Shown one piece after another: positions 8,567 to 17,087 of a stretch of 34,345 nucleotides of DNA. The stretch is taken from the NCBI GenBank assembly GCA_910574015.1, contig CAJSYQ010000035.1:1-34345 (forward strand), in the 5' to 3' direction. Position numbers and translations under genes: made by a program. A model generated the notes under the pieces. It did no database searches, was not told where the DNA came from, and saw nothing but the letters and a program-made list of their open reading frames with translations. The stretch is from Eubacteriaceae bacterium (GTDB lineage: Bacteria > Bacillota > Clostridia > Lachnospirales > Lachnospiraceae). Each line of letters starts with the position of its first letter. The stretch's first letter is position 1.

Positions 8567-9337
8567 TCACTGTTCCTCCAGTCCCCGCATGATCCCCTTT
8601 GAAAGTTCCTCTGCCAGCGCCTTCTGGTAATCATCTGATACCAGAAGATGCCTCTCCGCCTCGTTGGAAAGATAACCGGTTTCCACCAGTACGGCAGGAA
8701 GCTTCGTATTTTTCAAAACATAATATTCCGCAGGCTTTGCGTTTCTGGTGACAATGCGATTCTTCTTCTCTATCTCACCGATCATGGTGTCTGCATAATG
8801 CCTGCCCCTCTCAGACCCTTGGCAGTAATAACATTCCAGGCCATTGACAGCACTATCTCCTTCGAAATAATTGCAATGAATGCTGACGAAAAGATCTGCT
8901 CCCTTTCCCTCTGCCACACGGATCCTTTCCTTCAGTCCTATATAAACATCCCTGTCCCTTGTAAGGAGCACACGGATGCCTTTCTCTTCCAGCTGCTGCC
9001 TGATTTTAAATACTATGGCAAGATTAATATCTTTCTCCACCGCCGTACCCGATACCGTACCATCGTCCTTCCCTCCATGTCCGGCATCAAGCACTACCGT
9101 ATAGCTCCCCTGGCTGTCTGCTTCTTCCCCTTTCCGGCCCTCCTCCTTCCAAACCTCTTCTTCCCTGTTTTTATCATCCGTCGTCTTTCCCAATACACCA
9201 AATAAATGGAGAGAACCGAATATGATCAGAAGCAGCGCTCCCACCAGTCCGAATAAAATGGCTCCCCGAAGGGCATAGGCAACGATCATTTGTTTTTGAG
9301 TCACATGTTTCCTTGTACATTTTCTTTCTTCCTGCAT
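8567..9337 (-). CDS. membrane-anchored N-acetylmuramoyl-L-alanine amidase (Amidase_3, CwlD-like)
   Basis: The 256-residue protein has a short basic N terminus, one membrane helix (about 22-46), an acidic linker and an Amidase_3 zinc domain (80-255). The zinc and catalytic residues are visible: His87 in DAGHGGKDDG, Glu101 in EKDINLAI, His154 in SIHCNYF and Glu219 in VLVETGYLSN. The reaction removes the peptide from muramic acid in peptidoglycan. Size and architecture resemble CwlD, which makes muramic lactam in spore cortex, so a sporulation role is possible but not shown. GGGAG lies 8 bases before the ATG. Confidence 0.88.
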   Translation of the reverse strand: MQEERKCTRKHVTQKQMIVAYALRGAILFGLVGALLLIIFGSLHLFGVLGKTTDDKNREEEVWKEEGRKGEEADSQGSYTVVLDAGHGGKDDGTVSGTAVEKDINLAIVFKIRQQLEEKGIRVLLTRDRDVYIGLKERIRVAEGKGADLFVSIHCNYFEGDSAVNGLECYYCQGSERGRHYADTMIGEIEKKNRIVTRNAKPAEYYVLKNTKLPAVLVETGYLSNEAERHLLVSDDYQKALAEELSKGIMRGLEEQ

Positions 9338-9516
9338 TTTTCTAACTCCCTATACGCATTTTCTAAAATTTTATCAGAAAATTATTTCTTTTTCCTTTAA
9401 TATGTATAAAATTTTTAATAATTTTTCACGCCTATCATTTTATGTAGACAAAAAAAGCAAAATCATATATTATAGTAGTAATCTTAGAAACATAGGAAAG
9501 AAAAGGAGCTGAGCAA

Positions 9517-10887
9517 ATGTCAATAAATAACAAGAATTCCAAACTTTTAGAGGCAGTTTCAGAATTAAAAGAAATGGATTATTCCAAAAACCCGGAATTG
9601 AATGGCATTTACCGGAGATTATACAAAAACAGACAGCATTTTGCCGAGATTTTTGAGAAGAACACCAAGGCGGTAATGGATATCAGTTCTCTGGATCTCA
9701 CTTTGCAGCATCAAACAGATAAAATCATGGATATTTCCGAAAATGTGGCGCGGGCCGCTGAAACTATTTTTGGCTCCTCTGGCAGCGGATCGGGGACAAT
9801 AGGGCAGTCCAACAGCCAGCATGAAGAACTGGCAGGCTCTATCGCCGACATCTCCGCCGATACAAAAGAAGTTTATAAAAAAATAGAATCCGGCCAGAAC
9901 GAGCTGACTACGATTCGGGATCTCTCTGATCAGACGATAGAAAACTCAAAAGAACTGCAGGAGGATATGAATAACCTGTCGGAAATCATCAACCGCATGG
10001 CGGAAGTGATTTCGGGAATCGATTCCATATCCATGCAGACAAACATCCTTGCCCTGAACGCCTCGATCGAAGCCTCCCGGGCCGGGGAGGCCGGAAGGGG
10101 GTTCTCTGTCGTGGCCGGGGAGATCCGGATGCTGGCGGAGGAAACCCAGAAGCTCACCAGTACAATGGCTGAATTTGTGGAGCAGGTGAAGCAATCCTCC
10201 CAGAAAAGTACGGAGAGTACAGTGAGTACCATAGACTCACTGGATATGGTGACGACAAAGATCCGAAACGTATGGGAGCTGAACAATGAGAGCCTGGAGC
10301 ATGTTTCCAAGGTAAATGAATCGGTAGCCTCTATCGCCGCAGTCAGCGAAGAGATCAGCACTTCCATGTCCCGGATGGAAGATCAGCTGAGGGACAGCAC
10401 CAATTTTATGCAGCAGGTGGGCAACGACCTCAAACAGGCAGCCCAGCCAGTGGTTCAGATAGAGGAGACGCTGGATGAAGCTGTGAAAATGATGGGGAAC
10501 ATGTCCAAGGATCCATTCCTGCACCTGGAAAACAAGGAATTTGCCAAGTACGTCAGCAATGCCATTACTGCCCACCATACATGGCTGTCCAATCTGGAAA
10601 AGATGGTCAGCGCCCGCACAGTCACCCCGCTGCAGCTGGATTCTTCCAAATGCGGCTTCGGCCATTTCTATTATGCCATGACGCCACAGATAACGGAACT
10701 CCTTCCTGTATGGGGCGACATTGAGATCAAGCACAAACGATTCCATAAGTACGGGGAAGAGGTAATCTATGCACTGAACAATGGGCAGTACGCCAAAGCA
10801 GAGCAAATCTGCCGGGAAGCAAAGACTTTCTCCAACGATCTTCTGACAGATCTCAGACAGGTCCTGGAAGTCTTGGAAAAACAATAA
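9517..10887 (+). CDS. soluble methyl-accepting chemotaxis protein with CZB zinc domain
   Basis: The 456-residue protein has no signal peptide or membrane helix, so it should be a cytoplasmic chemoreceptor. A helical N-terminal segment leads into the MCP signalling hairpin, whose tip reads [20 protein letters not shown] (about residues 172-191), with heptad coiled coil on both sides. The C-terminal 120 residues form a CZB domain with the expected zinc ligands (HHTWL, then KCGFGHF, then KHKRFH). CZB receptors sense zinc and, in some cases, hypochlorite through the zinc-cysteine pair. AAAAGGAG precedes the ATG, and a strong terminator follows, so it is a single-gene unit. Confidence 0.92.
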   Translation: MSINNKNSKLLEAVSELKEMDYSKNPELNGIYRRLYKNRQHFAEIFEKNTKAVMDISSLDLTLQHQTDKIMDISENVARAAETIFGSSGSGSGTIGQSNSQHEELAGSIADISADTKEVYKKIESGQNELTTIRDLSDQTIENSKELQEDMNNLSEIINRMAEVISGIDSISMQTNILALNASIEASRAGEAGRGFSVVAGEIRMLAEETQKLTSTMAEFVEQVKQSSQKSTESTVSTIDSLDMVTTKIRNVWELNNESLEHVSKVNESVASIAAVSEEISTSMSRMEDQLRDSTNFMQQVGNDLKQAAQPVVQIEETLDEAVKMMGNMSKDPFLHLENKEFAKYVSNAITAHHTWLSNLEKMVSARTVTPLQLDSSKCGFGHFYYAMTPQITELLPVWGDIEIKHKRFHKYGEEVIYALNNGQYAKAEQICREAKTFSNDLLTDLRQVLEVLEKQ

Positions 10888-10907
10888 GCTATGAAATCTA
10901 CTCCAGA

Positions 10908-10943
10908 AGTGCCGGGCGATTACCGGCACTTTTTTAGTTTTTT
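10908..10943 (+). terminator. intrinsic terminator after the chemoreceptor
   Basis: Perfect arms AGTGCCGG/CCGGCACT (10908-10915, 10923-10930) with a 7-base loop are followed by TTTTTAGTTTTTT. It ends the chemoreceptor transcript about 20 bases after the stop codon. Confidence 0.93.
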
Positions 10944-11000
10944 CCCGCACATTCGACTTTTTTCTACATATATTATAGTAAAAAAGTTCAAGGAGTTACC

Positions 11001-11219
11001 ATGAATCTATCAAATAAACCTCTTGCCATGGCGTATGTCCCATGGCAGCCATTTGAAAATGTTCTGGATGCCAACTGCGGACTGGAACAGGGAAGTATTT
11101 TCGAAGATCTTGTCTTTCCCTTCATCGGCTCCCAGGCTGCCTGCCAGGCCGGTCAGATGAGACCGAAGCCCTGTCCTCAGCCGCGCCAGAACTGCTCCTG
11201 CGGAAGGAGGATGGGATAA
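11001..11219 (+). CDS. cotJA: spore coat protein CotJA
   Basis: The 72-residue protein carries the CotJA signature PLAMAYVPWQ near the N terminus, then FEDLVFPFIG and a proline- and cysteine-rich tail. CotJA is a small component of the spore coat made in the mother cell. CAAGGAG precedes the ATG. The stop overlaps the cotJB start as TAATG, so the two are translationally coupled. A CATATATT at 10967 could be the -10 of a mother-cell sigma-E-type promoter, but this is weak evidence. Confidence 0.9.
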   Translation: MNLSNKPLAMAYVPWQPFENVLDANCGLEQGSIFEDLVFPFIGSQAACQAGQMRPKPCPQPRQNCSCGRRMG

Positions 11220-11485
11220 TGCGCAATAATAATATGAGCAGAGAAATGATGATGCAGCGTGTCCGTGAGGCCGCTTTCGCCCTGATCGACATCGGTATGT
11301 ATCTCGACACCCATCCAGATGATGAAAAAGCAATGGATTATTACAACAAATATCAGCAGATCAACAAAGAAGTCCGCCGTGCATATGAGAGCACCTTCGG
11401 ACCACTTACCTCCAATACCGTCGACACCTGCGACGGCTGGACCTGGGTACGTGATCCCTGGCCTTGGGAAGGGGGTTGTAATTAA
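11219..11485 (+). CDS. cotJB: spore coat protein CotJB
   Basis: The 88-residue protein has the CotJB pattern: a helical N terminus (MMMQRVREAAFALID), then YLDTHPDD, AMDYYNKY and an aromatic C terminus (DGWTWVRDPWPW). CotJB is found in the coat complex with CotJA and CotJC. Both ends overlap neighbouring genes by one base (TAATG), so the cotJA-cotJB-cotJC operon is intact up to this point. Length is normal. Confidence 0.93.
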   Translation: MRNNNMSREMMMQRVREAAFALIDIGMYLDTHPDDEKAMDYYNKYQQINKEVRRAYESTFGPLTSNTVDTCDGWTWVRDPWPWEGGCN

Positions 11486-11709
11486 TGTGGACGTATGACC
11501 GAACCTTGGAATATCCAGTAAATATTTCGAAACCGAATGCAAAATTGGCAAAGGTAATAATTTCTCAATTTGGAGGGCCCAACGGCGAGCTCGGGGCTTC
11601 TCAGCGATATCTGTCACAGCGCTACTCCAATAATGACAAACGCGTCTGCGGCATCCTGACGGATATCGGGATGTCGGTGGGGAAATTGCGTATGGAGAAT
11701 GTCCCGTGA
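11485..11709 (+). pseudogene. cotJC: cotJC 5' fragment, interrupted by mobile DNA
   Basis: The first 62 codons match CotJC, a manganese-catalase-family spore-coat protein of roughly 190 residues (ELGASQRYLSQRYS, then LTDIG). Family members continue with TEELAHLEM; here the reading changes to about 12 unrelated codons and a stop. The break follows the GGG codon at 11668-11670, and leftward serine-recombinase DNA lies beyond. The remaining roughly 125 codons, including most metal ligands, are not in the window. The fragment is probably non-functional in this form; precise excision of the insert could restore it, which is inference. Confidence 0.88.
11670..11671. other. putative attachment-site junction (attL) in cotJC
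   Basis: Similarity to cotJC runs up to GATATCGGGA and then ends. Large serine recombinases of the TnpX/TndX type exchange strands at a GA dinucleotide, and a GA sits exactly at the break, where an intact gene would be expected to read GGG-ACG for Gly-Thr. The partner junction is not in the window. This is inferred from protein-level comparison, so the position may be off by a few bases. Confidence 0.5.
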
Positions 11710-11785
11710 AATGGGGGATCATATGGCTGTACAATTTCCCAATAGCAGTAAAACTTGGTACTTTATAGAACAAACATAAAACAAA

Positions 11786-12016
11786 TCATCCTTCTTGTTT
11801 TCTGTCATAGGACATGCCACTCCTTTCAAACGTCAGGCAATTTAATCCTGCTAATGTATGAAAACTAATTTGATGTGTCGGATATTTGAATTTGGCTAAT
11901 TCCCAAAACTGTTCTCTGGTAATGTCTCCGTACAGGAAATCATTGACATAATTCCAAATGTTTCTCAAAGTACAATGAAAATAATTTCTTTCATTCCTGA
12001 ATCTGAAATTTATCAA
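11786..12016 (-). CDS. small hypothetical protein near the element end
   Basis: This 76-residue reading frame starts with TTG and has no clear ribosome site. It lies 27 bases downstream of the first serine recombinase in the same direction and about 115 bases from the cotJC junction. The product is rich in Phe, Asn and Arg, with REQFWELAKF and a cysteine near the C terminus. I do not recognise it. It could be a remnant or simply end-proximal non-coding DNA. Confidence 0.25.
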   Translation of the reverse strand: MINFRFRNERNYFHCTLRNIWNYVNDFLYGDITREQFWELAKFKYPTHQISFHTLAGLNCLTFERSGMSYDRKQEG

Positions 12017-12043
12017 GAGTAGTGGGTTTTAATACATTATGCT

Positions 12044-13666
12044 TTATTGCACAAATTCCAATTCCAATACCTCCGTATGATATTCCTCCCCCACCCCTGC
12101 GGACCTGATTTTCAAACGTATGCCAAAAGGCAGGGATCGAAACCACACAACAAGGCGGTTGCACCCCCGTTGGGATTCCCCGTAAACAACAATCTTCTCC
12201 AATATCTCACGGTACAGCATTTCATTGTCCTCACGAAAAGACAAAATTTCATCCAGCGTTTTTTCCAAATCGTCTATTTGTTCCTTTTGTCTGCTATACT
12301 GCTTGTTATTCTGCTCATTTTCTTCAATCAGCATTTGGAGGCGGGAAAGCTCATCGTCATACCATTCTATCTGTTTTTTCAAATCCCCCTCCGTGAGCAT
12401 CCCCTCCAGCATGGCATCAAAAGATTTCTGTTTCTTTTCCTCGATAGCGTCAAGCTTCTGCCGGATCATATCTTCATCTATCAAAGTAATCTGCTCTCCA
12501 AAAACAGCTTGGATATCAGAAAGAAGTTCCCTGCGCAGTTGTTTCCGGTTTTGGCATATGAGATTGACACAATATTTCATGCAGGCAAACAATGCCCTTT
12601 CATTGATAGAATTATTGTTACAGCCAATCTCCCTTCCGTCCGCATCTGTTTTTAATATGCCATGATTCGCCGCCCGATAACAGCGCCATGCCTTATAAAT
12701 GCCTGTTTTCAATTTTTTTGTCCGGCTGACAAACCGACTGCCGCACTCCCCGCAGCAAATTTTGCCGCTGCACCAGTAGCGGCTGCTATGCCTTGCCTTC
12801 TGAGCGGCGGACGGGGAACGCTGTTTTCGCTCTGCCTGTGTCCGGTTCCACAGGTCACGGTCAATAATAGCCTCATGATGGTCTTTTATGTAAATTTTTT
12901 CTTCTTCGCCACAGTTCACTTTCTTTTTATGCGTCAGATAATCCGGTGTAAACGTCTTTTTCTGACATAAATCCCCCACATATTTTTCATTTCGCAAAAC
13001 CCGCAGAATTACAGTATCCGACCATAAGGAACTGCGTTTCGAACGAAGTCCTTCCTCAAACAGTTCTCTGGCGATAACATGTGCGCCTTTTCCCTCATTC
13101 GTATACTTGTGGAAAATGGCTCTGATAACAGGTACTTCCTCCGGATTGATGAAAAGCATACCATTTTTCACCGTATAGCCAAGCATATCCCTGCCAAAAA
13201 CCACGCCCTGTTCCATGCGCCTTTGCTGTCCCCACTTTACACGCTCCGAGGTTTTCCTGCTCTCCTCCTGCGCCAGACCAGCCATAATTGTCAGGCGCAG
13301 TTCACCATCGCTGTCACGGGTATCAATGTTGTCGATCGTAAATATCACGCCCACACCCGCCTCTTTGAGCCTTCTGGTATAAGAAAGAGTATCCACCGTA
13401 TTTCTTGCAAAACGGGAAACTTCTTTGGTCAGAATCAGATTGAATTTCCCGCTAAGGGCATCCTTTATCATTTGATTGAATCCGTTACGTTTACTAGTCT
13501 GGGTGCCGCTGATTCCCTCGTCAAAATATACTTTGCTCAGCTCCATATTTCTCTGACTGCTGATATAGTTTGCAAAATAACTTTTCTGACTGGCTAACGA
13601 ATCCACTTGGTCATCCTTTTCCGTCGATACTCTTGCATATGCTGCAGCTTGCAATTTTTCTTCCAT
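12044..13666 (-). CDS. large serine recombinase 1 (TnpX/TndX-like)
   Basis: The 540-residue protein has a resolvase catalytic domain (about 5-150; YARVST with Ser14 as predicted nucleophile, then DEGISGTQTSKR and FARNTVDTL), a Recombinase domain (about 165-275; GAHVIARELFEEG), a zinc ribbon (CCGECGSRF with later Cys pairs at about 305-355) and a long C-terminal coiled coil (about 415-475). Such enzymes insert and excise conjugative or mobilisable elements. I start at ATG 13666 with GGAGG 8 bases upstream. It points toward the cotJC junction 373 bases away, so it is the likely integrase of that element. It is clearly diverged from recombinases 2 and 3. Confidence 0.93.
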   Translation of the reverse strand: MEEKLQAAAYARVSTEKDDQVDSLASQKSYFANYISSQRNMELSKVYFDEGISGTQTSKRNGFNQMIKDALSGKFNLILTKEVSRFARNTVDTLSYTRRLKEAGVGVIFTIDNIDTRDSDGELRLTIMAGLAQEESRKTSERVKWGQQRRMEQGVVFGRDMLGYTVKNGMLFINPEEVPVIRAIFHKYTNEGKGAHVIARELFEEGLRSKRSSLWSDTVILRVLRNEKYVGDLCQKKTFTPDYLTHKKKVNCGEEEKIYIKDHHEAIIDRDLWNRTQAERKQRSPSAAQKARHSSRYWCSGKICCGECGSRFVSRTKKLKTGIYKAWRCYRAANHGILKTDADGREIGCNNNSINERALFACMKYCVNLICQNRKQLRRELLSDIQAVFGEQITLIDEDMIRQKLDAIEEKKQKSFDAMLEGMLTEGDLKKQIEWYDDELSRLQMLIEENEQNNKQYSRQKEQIDDLEKTLDEILSFREDNEMLYREILEKIVVYGESQRGCNRLVVWFRSLPFGIRLKIRSAGVGEEYHTEVLELEFVQ

Positions 13667-13686
13667 TGGCACTACCTCCGTTTATG

Positions 13687-13872
13687 TCACTTGGTTTTTA
13701 ATAAAATGCAAAGCTGCCCGTCGGATAGCATTTTTCTTCGATGTAGTTCCTTATAAATTCCCCTTTTTAGAGTAGCATGAAAAGAATGCCTCACTTCTAA
13801 AGGCATCTGACTGTCAGCGTCATATACCGCTTTTCTGTCCTGATTTTTTTCCATCAAAACAAGCTCTCCCAT
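13687..13872 (-). CDS. small recombinase-partner protein (copy 1, diverged)
   Basis: This 61-residue protein is encoded 20 bases upstream of recombinase 1, in the same direction. Its C-terminal part (HSFHATLKRGIYKELHRRK, then MLSDGQ) matches the pattern of the small genes ahead of recombinases 2 and 3: Phe, an Ile four residues before a Leu, Arg or Lys, then Leu-Ser/Thr and Gln. A GGGAG inside the frame could drive initiation at a second ATG (13854). The helical C-terminal region recalls SHOCT-like modules. A role as accessory factor for the recombinase is inference. Confidence 0.6.
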   Translation of the reverse strand: MGELVLMEKNQDRKAVYDADSQMPLEVRHSFHATLKRGIYKELHRRKMLSDGQLCILLKTK

Positions 13873-13897
13873 TTTTGCTTTTTACATTATATGCAAA

Positions 13898-14233
13898 TCA
13901 TACTCTGTATTTCATGTTTGCAGAATTTAGGAATCCCTCGCCGCTCAAATTTCCCCTTGCTTTGTCAAAGCATTCGTGTGCTTTTTCGTATTGTTTCTTT
14001 TGAAAATAAATATCGCCTATGGCAGCTAAAAACCATATGGTTTCACTGTAAAATTGCTGTGGCTCTGGGATTAGGCTAAGAGCTTCTTTCCATGCTTGTA
14101 TAGCTTCGTCATATTGTTCTTCTTCCTCAAACTGATTGCCTTTTTCTGCTAATTCATCTAACTTAGCTTTTATTTGGGGCGTTAGTTCATCAATAGCCGC
14201 TTCTTTCTTTTTCTTCTTTGAAAACAGTCCCAT
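13898..14233 (-). pseudogene. TPR protein, 3'-truncated
   Basis: The 111-residue product begins with a lysine-rich stretch (MGLFSKKKKK), followed by two TPR units: EEEEQYDEAIQAWKEALSL (about 36-54) and IYFQKKQYEKAHECFDKAR (about 75-93). Related proteins, as I recall them, continue past LSGEG with further repeats; here the frame ends soon after in about ten unrelated residues. I read it as truncated at about 13,930 by the DNA carrying recombinase 1. GGAGG precedes the ATG. Such TPR genes are frequent conjugative-element cargo. If short forms exist in nature, this could still be whole. Confidence 0.6.
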
Positions 14234-14370
14234 AATATACCTCCTACTCCATGTCCGTTTTTTCAGGACATCCAGGTATGCCCGAAGGGTATTTCAAAAA
14301 GAAGTATATTTACCCCTCTATTAGAATCTTACCGTGCCGGCCTGAGGAAATCAACGGCGTTCCTGCCTGT

Positions 14371-14530
14371 TTACGAAATGTTCGCAAATTCCCGCAGCAG
14401 CTTATCCATGCCATCCCACAGACTGTCCAGACGGGTGCGAAGGTCGTCCACGTCGGCAGCGTAAATACTCCCGGTCTCATTGGCACGTCTGGCATACTGG
14501 TTTAAGTTATTGGAGCAGATACGAAGGAGC
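14371..14530 (-). pseudogene. mobC relaxosome protein, C-terminal fragment
   Basis: The last 50 or so codons match the C terminus of MobC-type mobilisation proteins of gut-Firmicute conjugative elements (NNLNQYARRANETGS, then LDSLWDGMDKLLREF before the stop). The N-terminal half, with the DNA-binding part, is missing. At about 14,530 the sequence passes into the Cys-rich VLP gene in another frame, so a deletion joined the two. Not expected to be functional. Confidence 0.75.
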
Positions 14531-14759
14531 CGTCCTCGCCCGTAAGGGCAGATTCCAGCGCCGGGTCCACCGGCAGCACCGCCTCCCGGAAGTAGCGGCA
14601 GAAAGAGCCGGTCCACCATTTATGCAGCATATAACAGGGACAGTCCAAAGAACGGCAGAACTTATCCCGATTGTCATAGTTCGCGCAAAGGTCTGTTACC
14701 AGCCTTCGGATTGTCGCCCGTTCCTGTCTGGTTAATTCCCATGAGGGTGGCCCGCTCAT
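14502..14759 (-). pseudogene. cysteine-rich VLP protein, 3'-truncated
   Basis: The N-terminal 75 residues match the Cys_rich_VLP family of Tn1549-like elements (RQERATIRRLVTDLCANYDN, LDCPCYML, KWWTGSFCRYFREAVLP). Family members continue with a zinc-ribbon-like C terminus; here the frame runs into the mobC fragment and stops after about 10 foreign residues. The start overlaps the topB stop by 4 bases (ATGA), which is the native arrangement in these elements. Function is unknown; truncation makes activity doubtful. Confidence 0.75.
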
Positions 14760-15502
14760 TTCCCCCTGCCTTTCTTCGCCGGAAATTCCAGCCTGAAATT
14801 CACATATTTTCCCCCTGTATCATCCAGCAGCACCACCGCGTCATAGGTCTTTCCCGTCTTTTCGCTGTAAAGCCCGGACACGGAAACGCGGCCCTCTTTC
14901 AGAAGGGCCGCCGCCACAGAATTTGTAATGCTCTTTTTCTTACTGGAAAAGAATTTGTTATCTTTCCAGAGTGCAAAGGCACAATCCCGGTTATCGCAGA
15001 AGAATCCTTTTTTGCCCTCATACACAGTGCCGCCGCAGCGGGGACAGGTGCCGACAGCTTCACGCCCGTTTTCTTTCGCATCCGGGAACGGCCCGGCAAA
15101 CCGTTCCTCCGGCGCGGTATGTTCTCTGACGAGCGCCCGGATCATATCTGCAATCCCATCCATGAAATCTTTTGCCAGGACCCCGCCGCGCTCCACCTGT
15201 TTCAGCATGGACTCCCATTCTGCGGTGAGCATGGGCGATTTGATGTTATCCGGCAGGACCAAAATCAGGTTCGTGCCTTTTTCCGTGGGGATAAGCTGCT
15301 TTTTCTTCCGCTGCACAAAACCGGCAGATACCAGCTTTTCCAGCGTGGCGGCACGGGTAGCCGGCGTACCTAAACCTTTGCGCTCGGCATGGCCCAGGCC
15401 ACCTTCTCTTGCTCCTGCGGTGCAATTCACCTTGTCCTCCGGCATATCCCCGGCGCCCGCCGTTTCCATAGCCCCCAGAAGGGAATCCTCTGATAAGGGG
15501 TG
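14756..15502 (-). pseudogene. topB: DNA topoisomerase III (topB), 3' fragment
   Basis: About 248 codons match the C-terminal third of the topoisomerase III of conjugative elements: SLLGAMETAGAGDMPED, AERKGLGTPATRA, the winged region, and a zinc-ribbon tail (CPRCGGTVYEGKKGFFC). The catalytic tyrosine and Toprim parts are absent. Similarity begins near 15,502, only 18 bases after the tnpW stop, so a deletion removed most of the gene. A 15-residue in-frame segment (KVNCTAGAREGGLGH) sits inside the usual PED-AERKG run and looks like an insertion. No start codon with a ribosome site is visible. Confidence 0.85.
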
Positions 15503-15519
15503 TAAAGTGTTGACGTGGA

Positions 15520-15684
15520 TTATTTCTGATTTTTTTCAAGGCACTCATTGATAATCAGCTTTTGCACTCTGTCCTTAAAGGTTTTGTCAGTGTCTTTACT
15601 GAAATGTACCTTGACGGTGTAAGTGGTGTTCCCCAACTTTCGCTTGAAACTGTGGGGCTGTTGCTCGTTTTTGGTTTCTGCCAT
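15520..15684 (-). CDS. tnpW: transposon-encoded protein TnpW
   Basis: The complete 54-residue gene starts MAETKNEQQ, with SFKRKLGNTTYTVKVHFS and KTFKDRVQKLI following, matching the TnpW family of gut-Firmicute conjugative elements as I recall it. AAAGGAG lies 8 bases before the ATG. The family's function is unknown; these proteins are small and basic. The gene is intact although the DNA downstream is a deletion scar. Confidence 0.8.
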   Translation of the reverse strand: MAETKNEQQPHSFKRKLGNTTYTVKVHFSKDTDKTFKDRVQKLIINECLEKNQK

Positions 15685-15854
15685 ATTCTCTGCTCCTTTA
15701 CATAAAAATAGAGCGCATAGACTGGTTTCTATACGCTCTGACGCTGTGTTGTATTACTTATTCAGTTGTGATTGTGGTAATGTTTGTTTCGACAAATGGG
15801 AATTTATTTATATTTCAAGATTTAAGCGAATCAATTTATCCATAGAAATCACAA

Positions 15855-16448
15855 TTAATATTTCCCAATGCATAAATCTACCCATTTTTTTACCTTTTCT
15901 CCGACTTCATCAATGCTTAAATTATCAACATATAATACATCAACATTCTCTTTTCCTATAAACCACTGTCTTTTAAGCGGCAGTAAATACTTCATATGAT
16001 GCTCAAAAAAGGTTCTGGAACGGGTTGAATCGGACTTTCTGTGTTTTCTCAGCACTTCATCTGACGCATCTAAAAACAATATCCTTGCAGGCATACATTT
16101 CCTTACTGCTTCCAATTCGCTATGCAACATGGATTCAACTTCCCAGTCCTGCCCAATTGTCCGTGGATAATTCAATGTATAAAATTCAATTTCCTCTGCC
16201 CCAAAGTCCATAACGCTGCACGGAAAACGCTGTGCCGTATGGTAGCGCATAACTTCCTTATGAAGCCATAGTTTTTGAATTTCCAGATAATCTTCATATT
16301 TATTTTTGTTTAAATGACGCCGCTTTACTTCCTCAATAATATCTGTATTGACTTCATAGCTGATATTAACATATGGCGCATGGTCTTGCAGGTATCTTAC
16401 GGCTGTTGTTTTTCCTACAGCCATGCACCCTTGCAAAGATAGTACCAT
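15855..16448 (-). CDS. P-loop nucleotide kinase-like protein (AAA_33/dNK type)
   Basis: The 197-residue protein has a Walker A near the N terminus (GCMAVGKTT, residues 7-15) and a kinase-like layout with a lid-type arginine region (RKHRKSDSTRSRTFFEHHM, about 135-153). ARILFLDAS resembles a Walker-B-type strand. It most resembles ATP-binding cargo kinases related to nucleoside or shikimate-type kinases; the substrate cannot be told. GGAGG is 7 bases before ATG 16448, which I prefer to ATG 16454. The region is more AT-rich than its flanks, consistent with separate acquisition. Confidence 0.7.
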   Translation of the reverse strand: MVLSLQGCMAVGKTTAVRYLQDHAPYVNISYEVNTDIIEEVKRRHLNKNKYEDYLEIQKLWLHKEVMRYHTAQRFPCSVMDFGAEEIEFYTLNYPRTIGQDWEVESMLHSELEAVRKCMPARILFLDASDEVLRKHRKSDSTRSRTFFEHHMKYLLPLKRQWFIGKENVDVLYVDNLSIDEVGEKVKKWVDLCIGKY

Positions 16449-16511
16449 TTTCATACCTCCTGCACAAAATCATCTATTAAATCACCTTATAACGCAATCG
16501 CAAATATGAAT

Positions 16512-16760
16512 TTACTTAACAATATGTGCTGTTATAATTGTATAACTATATGAATTGATAGTAATTTTGATATTTTCAACTTCGCAATACCAATTTTTAC
16601 CCTGTTTGTATATATTGCAATTTTTATCCAATACCTTATTTTTGCAATACTCAACAACATCTACTGTATCTATTTTTAGGTTTCTTCTAATTCTATCAAC
16701 TCCCATTTCAGTTGTATGAATTTTGTCAATATTATCAAGTAATATCTTTTTATCTTCCAT
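16512..16760 (-). CDS. DUF3781 family protein
   Basis: The 82-residue protein matches DUF3781 (DKIHTTEMGVDRIRRNL, then VVEYCKNKVL, KNWYCEVENIKITIN and YSYTIITAH near the end). The family is small, soluble and of unknown function; it is often found near acetyltransferases and on mobile DNA. GAGGAAAAG precedes the ATG. It lies 63 bases upstream of the kinase-like gene in the same direction and may be co-transcribed. Length is normal. Confidence 0.82.
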   Translation of the reverse strand: MEDKKILLDNIDKIHTTEMGVDRIRRNLKIDTVDVVEYCKNKVLDKNCNIYKQGKNWYCEVENIKITINSYSYTIITAHIVK

Positions 16761-16837
16761 TCTTTCTTTTCCTCAAATTCCGATTTGTATCACTAATAGA
16801 ATACCACAATCACGCTCACGTTTCTATCAAATTTTTA

Positions 16838-17029
16838 TTAAATTTCTTCCTCCCTCCGTTTAGTCCTGCTCTGTTGTCTGTTATGCTGTCGGCTCTCGTT
16901 CTGAAGCTCCCTCTCAAGGTTCTTCTTGTTGTAGCTGATTACCTCGGCATAAAAGGCATATTCAGTACCCGGTCCTTCTAAAAGGAGAGAAAATGCCGTC
17001 GGAGGTTCAGAAAGGATTAGATATGGCAA
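16838..17029 (-). other. possible gene remnant, basic glutamine/arginine-rich tail
   Basis: The 327-base gap between the DUF3781 gene and recombinase 2 contains a 63-codon frame whose second half (FYAEVISYNKKNLERELQNE, then a Gln/Arg-rich run) looks more like a protein C terminus than chance. The frame lacks a good ribosome site for its own ATG. I cannot assign it; it may be the 3' end of an element gene whose 5' part was lost. Confidence 0.25.
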
Positions 17030-17087
17030 AATCCTTTAAGGAGAGTGGCTTTTCCCTTTGGGGCAATTCAATGTTCCTTTTCAAGGG

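Noticed and set aside
10237..10950. A 237-codon frame antisense to the chemoreceptor gene
   Set aside because: The opposite strand has clear MCP and CZB motifs, and the frame runs through the terminator.
13898..13935. A GA exchange site in the truncated TPR gene as the other end of the cotJC element
   Set aside because: The dinucleotide would be in the opposite orientation to the one in cotJC, and similarity seems to run past it, so it cannot be the matching end.
14711..15551. Two long plus-strand frames over the topB fragment
   Set aside because: They are shadows of the topB coding frame on the other strand.
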